From positions 4,898,001-4,962,000 of the forward strand of contig NC_079878.1 of the NCBI RefSeq assembly GCF_029227915.1: DNA of 64,000 nt, in the 5' to 3' direction. Origin of the DNA: Hydractinia symbiolongicarpus. Taxonomy: Eukaryota > Cnidaria > Hydrozoa > Anthoathecata > Hydractiniidae. A model generated the notes under the pieces. The model saw nothing but the letters and a program-made list of their open reading frames with translations. It made no database searches and was not told where the DNA came from. The position numbers were made by a program, and so were the translations under genes. Below, piece by piece: positions 57,753 to 64,000 of this stretch; within the stretch, counting starts at the first letter, position 1, and every line of letters starts with the position of its first letter.

Positions 57753-60567
57753 CTATAACATTTTTAAAAAATAAAATCCTGACATTAACTGAAGAAAATC
57801 ATCTCGAAATTCTTCATTGTGAGTGAATTTACTGGTATTTCGTGTGTGTTTCTTTCTACGCGTTAACGTGTTCGTTCGATTCGATGTGCTGCTGTCTGCT
57901 GACAGAACAGAAGCTGTCCTAAAATGACCTCCTTTTGTGCTCGCACTTGAAGTCATGTGTTGAAGCTGCAATAAACGATCTTGCAAATAATGCACCTCCT
58001 CCATAAACTGTCTTTGCTGCAACTGTAACATCACCTCTACACTGGAACCCTTATGGCGATCTGTACGCGGAAACCAACGAAAGAAAAACCCATTCCACAC
58101 GTGTAAGTCTGACAATGATGTGGATGGTAACAGGACGTCAATACCTGCCTGTCCTTCAGAAGAATTAACAGACGACAGCGATTCCTGATCATCCAACAAA
58201 ACATTATCACTTTCTTCTAGTTTGTAGGCTGGATTATTAAGCACCGTGTTGAACTTCAACGTTGGTATATTTGTTGAAATGAAATCCCATGTCGTCACCA
58301 GCTGCGCCTTTTCGGTCAGCGTTTTCCATTCTGCTTCGGAATCGAATAAAAATGTTTCAAACAAAGACGAGTACGAACAATCTATCATCAGGATCAAAAA
58401 TTGTTCGTTGAATTCAAATTTTTGCGGATACTGTCTTAAAATTTGATGTACACAATCCAAAAATAGTAAAAACAAAGGACTCTCTCCATCAAAAGTTTGT
58501 TCTTTGCTATTTTCGTTCTGCGGTTGATATAAATTACCTAAGCGTTTCGAAAATGGAAAACCTTTTGTAACCCAGTCTTTTTGTATCAGAGCTTGAAGAC
58601 CTAAATGCGTTCGGTAGTATGGATCTAACAGTACTTGTACTAATGATGAAATGAGGATGGAAAAGTTTCGACCATCTGCATCTTGAATGATGACAGATGT
58701 ATGAGCGTCTTTCATAAGCTTTACCACTCTTAAGGCTAAATCTAAACACGTTGCAATACGCTGTATCCATCTGAATAAAATAGAGAGAAATATAAAAATT
58801 ATGTTTCGCTTCAGATTCCTAAGAAGACAAATCATTCAGCAAAGCCTTTCGTAGCCTCTTTAATTTATGGGACGAGAGAGCTAAACATTGTTTACAATCT
58901 AATACAAGTGTGAGCACGTTAAATAGCGGTTTTCTTTACATGGACAGGACCTAAAACTTTGATGACAGTAGTAGCTAATCAACTGACAGTCGGCACTATT
59001 TATACATTTCAAATTAGTCCCATGTATTGGAAATTAAAAAAAACGGAACACCTGCTGATAACTAAGTAAGATATTCAATTGTAAATAATCCGAATTGATG
59101 ATAGCAACTAAAGATCAAATGTTCCTCAAAAACAAACAACGGTTTACCAATAAACTGAACAACTAGACAGAATGTTCGAAAACATCCAAGGAAATGACGT
59201 TTTGCTTTTTTTTTTTAACACCCTTCTTAAAAATTTAAAACAAAGTTAACTGAGATTATGAGAGATAATAACACTGTTGTTGCTTTACTTATACAAGAAC
59301 GTCTGCAAATCAACAATATGCTCTTATTGCATACTTTACGTTCTCTTTAGTGCATGTAAGCAAACAAAGAACAGAAAGAAATGTAAATATAAATCTAATT
59401 ACCCAGAATCCTCAATGCTACTTAACCATGTTGTGTCAGTGGACCAAAAAGCTTTTATAGAGCGAACAACACAAGATTTCCGCAGAACATTCAGGCTGTG
59501 CTTTAACTCTTTTAAAGATGGACACGAGGTCGAAACATCACAGGAAGTTGTTTTACTGGAGCCTTCTTTCGTTTGGCAACTGCTAATGTTGTTGAGTAGT
59601 TCTGTAGGATGGCCTTCAGTCTTTTTCTCATCACTGCTGTAAACATTTAAAAAAATTATAACATACCATAGATATATCTAAACGTGCAAAACTTCATAAA
59701 TATATAAACAAGAACTTACGACAATCCCGCCGATAGCAATAACGATACCCCAGAAATTGGATCACTCCACAACCACACCGGCAGTCTATTCTGTTCATAC
59801 GAAGACGCAATTTTCTCAATACTCTTATCGTCCAATGATGCTGGGCATACTATAAGTTCTGGTAAAGATTTACATAACGCAAAGTTTGAATTTATAGACG
59901 ATACTCTCCAGTTCTCTGAACAACGCAATCTGCTCAAATTCATTTCGTAGTCTTTTTTATTTCGAAAAGAACTGAAAGCCCGGCCACTGCTATCATTTGC
60001 AGATTTCCACACATTCTTCCCATAGTCAAATGCAAACAAATTTGTCACAAATGTAGGATACATGTGATGCATGATAATCTGGAAGCAAGAACGACGTTCT
60101 TGTTGTCGCGCAAACTTAAAGTCATATTGTATAACTCGAAAATCTTTGGTTTCAATTTCTATAATGTCATAATCTGACGAAATTTCTTTTTTATGTACAT
60201 GTTTAACTTTTTTACGTTTCTGTTTTGATGTTGAAACTGCATAAACTTGATGTATGACCGTCAGTGGGATAAGGTCATAATCAGTCTGATCAACACATAA
60301 CAATTTTTCTAAACCAGCAAAGGAGCTCACTTTTTTTAATTCGTGCGATTCAGGATTACCAGAAGATGTAAATCCTACTTTAAAATTTGTTATAAACAAT
60401 GTTCCCACAGCACCACAGCTTCTGTTTGACATACTATCATAGCGAATAACATTTGCTTTAGCAAGGACAATTTCACCCAAAAACATTGGCATTGCAAGTT
60501 CTTCTATCTTCTCTTCTGTCTTTTTTGTGCTGGCATTTCTAGCAGCCATAGTAGTTGTTTTCAACAA
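57753..60567 (-). CDS. Myotubularin-related pseudophosphatase, MTMR10/11/12 type
   Basis: Three exons, 59720-60567, 59403-59636 and 57753-58770, join in phase to 700 codons with stop. Exon 1 encodes a PH-GRAM domain (GEIVLAKANVIRYDSM; GTLFITNFKVGFTSS) and the start of the phosphatase-like domain (NRLPVWLWSDPISGVSLLLS). Exon 3 holds SLVQVLLDPYYRTHLGLQAL, IQKDWVTKGFPFSKR and SPLFLLFLDCVHQI. At the place of the catalytic CX5R loop it has VIIQDADGRNFS (about residues 387-398), so the nucleophilic Cys is absent, as in the inactive MTMR10-12 group. These act as adaptors for active 3-phosphoinositide phosphatases. A second ATG (60549) is also possible as start. The Ser/Thr-rich end contains basic NRTNTLTRRKKHTR. 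Confidence 0.88.
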
Positions 60568-62735
60568 AACATATCAATCTTTTCAGAAATTTGTTGCATT
60601 TCTAAACAAACCAAAAGTACAAAACTCAACAAATTATAACTTAAACCAGTACACACTTTTTTTATTGTAATTTTTCTAAAACATTTAATTTTACTACTTA
60701 AAATATGATGTTACAACTTCAAACTTTAACAATTAATAAGTTACAGCAGAAAGAAAAGTGATGTTCTTTCTGTAATATTACTTTCATTCTAATTATAAAA
60801 TTAGAACAAGAGCAAAGACACCACCAGGGATTAAAGAAAGTAGTGTTTAAATTCTAAAAGCAAAAGAAAGTAAAAGAAAAACCTTGTGAATCAAAGGTCA
60901 ATAAGCAGTTATTATAATCAGTTACAATATAAATTGTCCAGCCTTCTAATTTAAAATGATATACTTCTGTTTCTAAGATGTAACACCTTTTTTTGGGAAT
61001 TAACTTTGTTTGTTGATGTTTACTAAGCATGAATAATACACTCATGCATTGTGCACATAACCAAATAAAGTTAACAAGTATTAATGAATATAGTACATAA
61101 AGTTGTACTTCTGTACTTTTCTTCTTTTTAACCTGAACAAATTTTTATAAACAGGGAAGTTAAAAAAAAATTAGCACATTATTTAATTTTTGAGATCTAT
61201 GATTTTTTCAGAATTGTGTATTATGAAAATAATTTATTCTTCACTAAACGAACACACAATTCCAATACCACAGTATTAACACTTACACTAGTCCTGTTTT
61301 TGTTGCATTATTGTATACCACCATTGTAAACAAAATAATGCTCTAAAACATGGATGATATTTGCATTAATTCATCATTCAAAGCCTTAGTGGTAAAAAAG
61401 TTTAATAATCAATGTATCACAAGGAGCAAAATGTTGCTTATGTAATATTGATCAATATTTTAGGCAGTGTTTTGTTTAGAGTTTCTTTTAAAATATAAAT
61501 TTGTTTCTTTCATTTCTTATAACTAATCCCCTGAAAAAAGTCTAAGAAAATCAAATAATCAATTTCCAACATTTTTAAACCATTTCTCTATTTTGAGCAC
61601 TTAATATACAATCCAGGACATAAATTATTAAAAAGGAGGGTGAATTTTTAAAGCTTGTGACCACAAGCAATCAAGAAAGCCATTTCTATGTAAGTAACAT
61701 GCAATTTGAACTGAAAGTTTATTATGCATGTTTGCAGTGGACTTAGACTTTATAGATCATAGGTTTTAATTAGATCAAAAATCACTGACAATTTAGAACA
61801 TATCAATAAAATTATGCTAGTAGCCACAGCACAAAAGTTTTTAACCATAATTTGACTTTACTCACCCAATTTTTTTGCCTGTTGATTTTTTTGATTTTTT
61901 TTGCGCATGCTCAAAAATCCCGTAAAAACATAAACATTAAAACTTGCCTACTTACAGAAATAGCTCAGTTTGAGTTTGAGAATCTCTGTTTGTCATAATT
62001 TCGAAGACTACACAAAAAATATGTAGCTTGAATATTTTGACTTTTAGCTAGAAATCTTGCATTTAAAAAAACTAAATATATCATTTTTAATGTTTTTTGA
62101 AAACCTGATTTTCACATACAGCTATAGCTGAATGTTCAAAAATAGTGTGACATTTGTTTTATTAGAAATCTTGCATATTTCTGTTAAAAGTGCTTTTTTC
62201 GGGTTTACTTTCACATATTACCTACATATTTTAAAAGTGAATGTGATAAAGTTGAATGTATGTAATAGCATATACAAGGACAGTAGTTTGTGAAGTACTA
62301 AAAGGTGACCTCTGCTGGGTTACAACAGTTTTTGACCACCTCTACAAAATGTAACCTAAGAATAGAATAATTTTATTAAATAATATAGATATTACCATGT
62401 CATGAACAAGCGAGTTTATTCAGGGCTATGTTTCGACAGCTACAGCTGTCATTGACACAGATAAGTAGCAATATTTTTAAAGAATAATTTTATTTGGAAA
62501 ACCTACAACTGTACAAGACTGTTTAATGTGTAAGAATACAAATCAAAAAAAGAAAGAGACATGTCAAACAAGGGTGCTGACTCGCAGAACACGTTGTATA
62601 TGTGAGGGCTGCTGTGGGCATTTTGTTTTTGTTTTTTTTCGAGCTTTAACCGCCAAAAATTGCTCCGAAATGCAAAACACCAGAGCTCATTGTTCTTATT
62701 TAAATTTTGTTGAGAAGATTTTCACTTCCATTAGT
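60568..62735. other. Upstream of the myotubularin-related gene, no gene seen
   Basis: 2.2 kb of AT-rich sequence without a protein-like frame or RNA gene. The promoter of the leftward myotubularin-related gene should be near 60570. The short frame at 62526-62741 is not supported by any motif. Confidence 0.4.
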
Positions 62736-63084
62736 AGATAGATAGATAGATGTGCATATTTTACATGGCTAGCCTCACAAATATCGAGGGATATACCCTG
62801 TCTATTATTTCCAGGAGGGGCATGGCGTAGATGGAGAGTCCTAGAGTATTTAATGCCCATTTCGAGCTACGCAGACCCAATTAGAGCCTGCGCTCTACTA
62901 GACAACTCCTGGCAACATCCAACGGCCCACACAGTGTGCCATCTTCCCAATTTCCCTCACATGGCTTGGGTTAACCAGGGGCTATGGTAACATTCACTCG
63001 CCCATGTTAAATCGCCGTCAAGAGGAATCGAACCCCGGTCTCCCGCACAGAGTACGAGAGCTATAACCACTAATCTACGGCGCC
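62736..63084 (-). mobile_element. tRNA-derived SINE with (ATCT)n tail
   Basis: On the minus strand it starts GGCGCCGTAGATTAGTGGTT (A box) and has GGGTTCGATTCC (B box) about 40 bp on. The acceptor stem (CGCCGT with ACGGCG) is still complementary. A tRNA-unrelated body of about 260 bp follows, with a terminal (ATCT)n tail (62736-62752). ACTTCCATTAGT before the tail end (62724-62735) and ACTTGCCATAGT after the head (63085-63096) are a probable imperfect target duplication at exactly the predicted borders. Confidence 0.85.
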
Positions 63085-63096
63085 ACTTGCCATAGT

Positions 63097-64000
63097 TGGC
63101 AACAAGTGTTGGGATCTAGTACTAGTTTATTTTTTAGCACTGCATGCTAGCTACACTTTGTAAAAGTTTTTGATTTTCTACACTTTGTAAAAGTTTTTGA
63201 TTTTCAACACCCACACTGATATTCACTCTAATCAATATCTGAAACTGCATCCACTTTCAGATATAACTTTGATGTTCTACCTAGGCTCCCTCGCAATGGA
63301 TGCAGCAATGTAAGCAGCAAACCTGCCATCCATCGATTGGAATAAACAGGTAAAACATAATCAGAAAAAAAAGGGAAAACAGGCAGGTGTTTAGGGCGTT
63401 TGATATTACAAATCTTTTATACTTGATTTTATAAAAGCGTACTTTGGAGCAAAAAAAGCGTACCTAATACGAATCCTACACTAAACAGTCTTTTCCAGGA
63501 GAGGCGTGCGATCGCACACGCACGCCTTGGCACACACCTAAACTGTTTCAGGCGTGTGATTAATCGCACACCGGAAAAATAAATATTGAGTTTTTAAAAT
63601 CAACCTATAAAATTTAATAATCATTTTGTAGTGTGCAATGGCAGCCCTCGAAATAATTTTTGGAGCCTCATCAGATAAAATGTTGGCCACATTTCCAGTT
63701 TTTCGGACATGTTTGTAGCTTTGATAGATCCGATAGATTTCTGTTTTGGTCAGACATTTTTAGATCTCAAAATTATTGAATTATTCTGGTCCTTTTAATT
63801 CATGAGCAAGCCTATTCATAGCCAAACTGATCATCCTAGCTAATTTACCGACTCCTGACTTATTTAAAAGAACTATGCAGATACAGATACATAAATCTCT
63901 TTTCCCTGGATCCTTCGTTGTTGGTAACCATGTCTTACACAAGAAATCCAGCCATGCAGTTCTCAACAAATGCAGAGGTTAACGTCGACTGAGCACGTTT
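63097..64000. other. Right edge of window, no gene seen
   Basis: Apart from the GC-rich hairpin near 63502 I see no gene. A 25-bp direct duplication (CTACACTTTGTAAAAGTTTT) occurs at 63152-63199. Confidence 0.45.
63502..63527. repeat. GC-rich hairpin with 9-bp arms
   Basis: AGGCGTGCG, an 8-base loop, then CGCACGCCT, directly followed by a second imperfect palindrome GTGTGATTAATCGCACAC (about 63554-63571). The pair stands out in AT-rich DNA and may be a transposon terminus. Confidence 0.6.

Overview
This is an AT-rich, intron-rich metazoan nuclear window. Its repeats (a Polinton/Maverick, a Penelope-like element, tRNA-derived SINEs, very short Helitrons, pogo/Tigger DNA transposons) and the general appearance of its proteins suggest a cnidarian, possibly a hydrozoan. 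That taxonomic call is inference; nothing in the window proves the species.

Three host protein genes are supported, all on the minus strand. (1) 896-25542: a complete phospholipase C beta gene. I traced 34 exons with consistent phase, giving 1220 codons plus stop. They encode PH, EF-hand, X, Y and C2 domains and the long coiled-coil C-terminus. Intron 1 is about 8.6 kb. (2) 28911-37498: a two-exon GT31 beta-1,3-galactosyl/GlcNAc-transferase-like type II membrane protein of 426 aa, split by a 7.3-kb intron that holds two DNA transposons. (3) 57753-60567: a three-exon myotubularin-related pseudophosphatase of the MTMR10/11/12 type, about 699 aa, lacking the catalytic CX5R loop. A tRNA-Gly(GCC) gene lies at 25952-26022, just upstream of the PLC-beta start.

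The most remarkable region is 41995-56915. A 14.8-kb Polinton (42065-56878) has imperfect terminal inverted repeats of about 270-280 bp, each arm carrying two TGACGTCA palindromes. It contains a DUF4116-like repeat protein, a small Cys-rich protein, several membrane proteins, a candidate minor capsid protein, the major capsid protein, a DDE integrase, an MSV199/DUF3627-like protein, an A32-type packaging ATPase, two small basic-motif proteins and a protein-primed DNA polymerase B with an N-terminal SAP-like domain. Several genes are intact. The capsid, integrase, ATPase and polymerase genes carry stops, frameshifts or deletions, so this is a decaying copy. The Polinton sits inside the CTGT-rich part of a roughly 110-bp Helitron-like element, with a 5-bp target duplication. 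An uninterrupted relative of that mini-Helitron is present at 22593-22700 and acts as an empty-site comparison.

Other mobile DNA: a 2.9-kb pogo-type element (32530-35441) carrying a HIRAN-like gene opposite a DDE_1 transposase, whose first exon encodes two PIP-box-like motifs; a 2.1-kb Tigger-like element (30385-32478); a Penelope-like fragment with 300-bp inverted arms and a GIY-YIG remnant (12822-13729); a SINE at 62736-63084; a MITE containing a LINE fragment (18961-19941); a TA-flanked MITE (14499-14993); and several minisatellites. Large stretches (most of 19950-25440, 37500-41990 and 60570-62720) hold nothing I can identify beyond the items listed.
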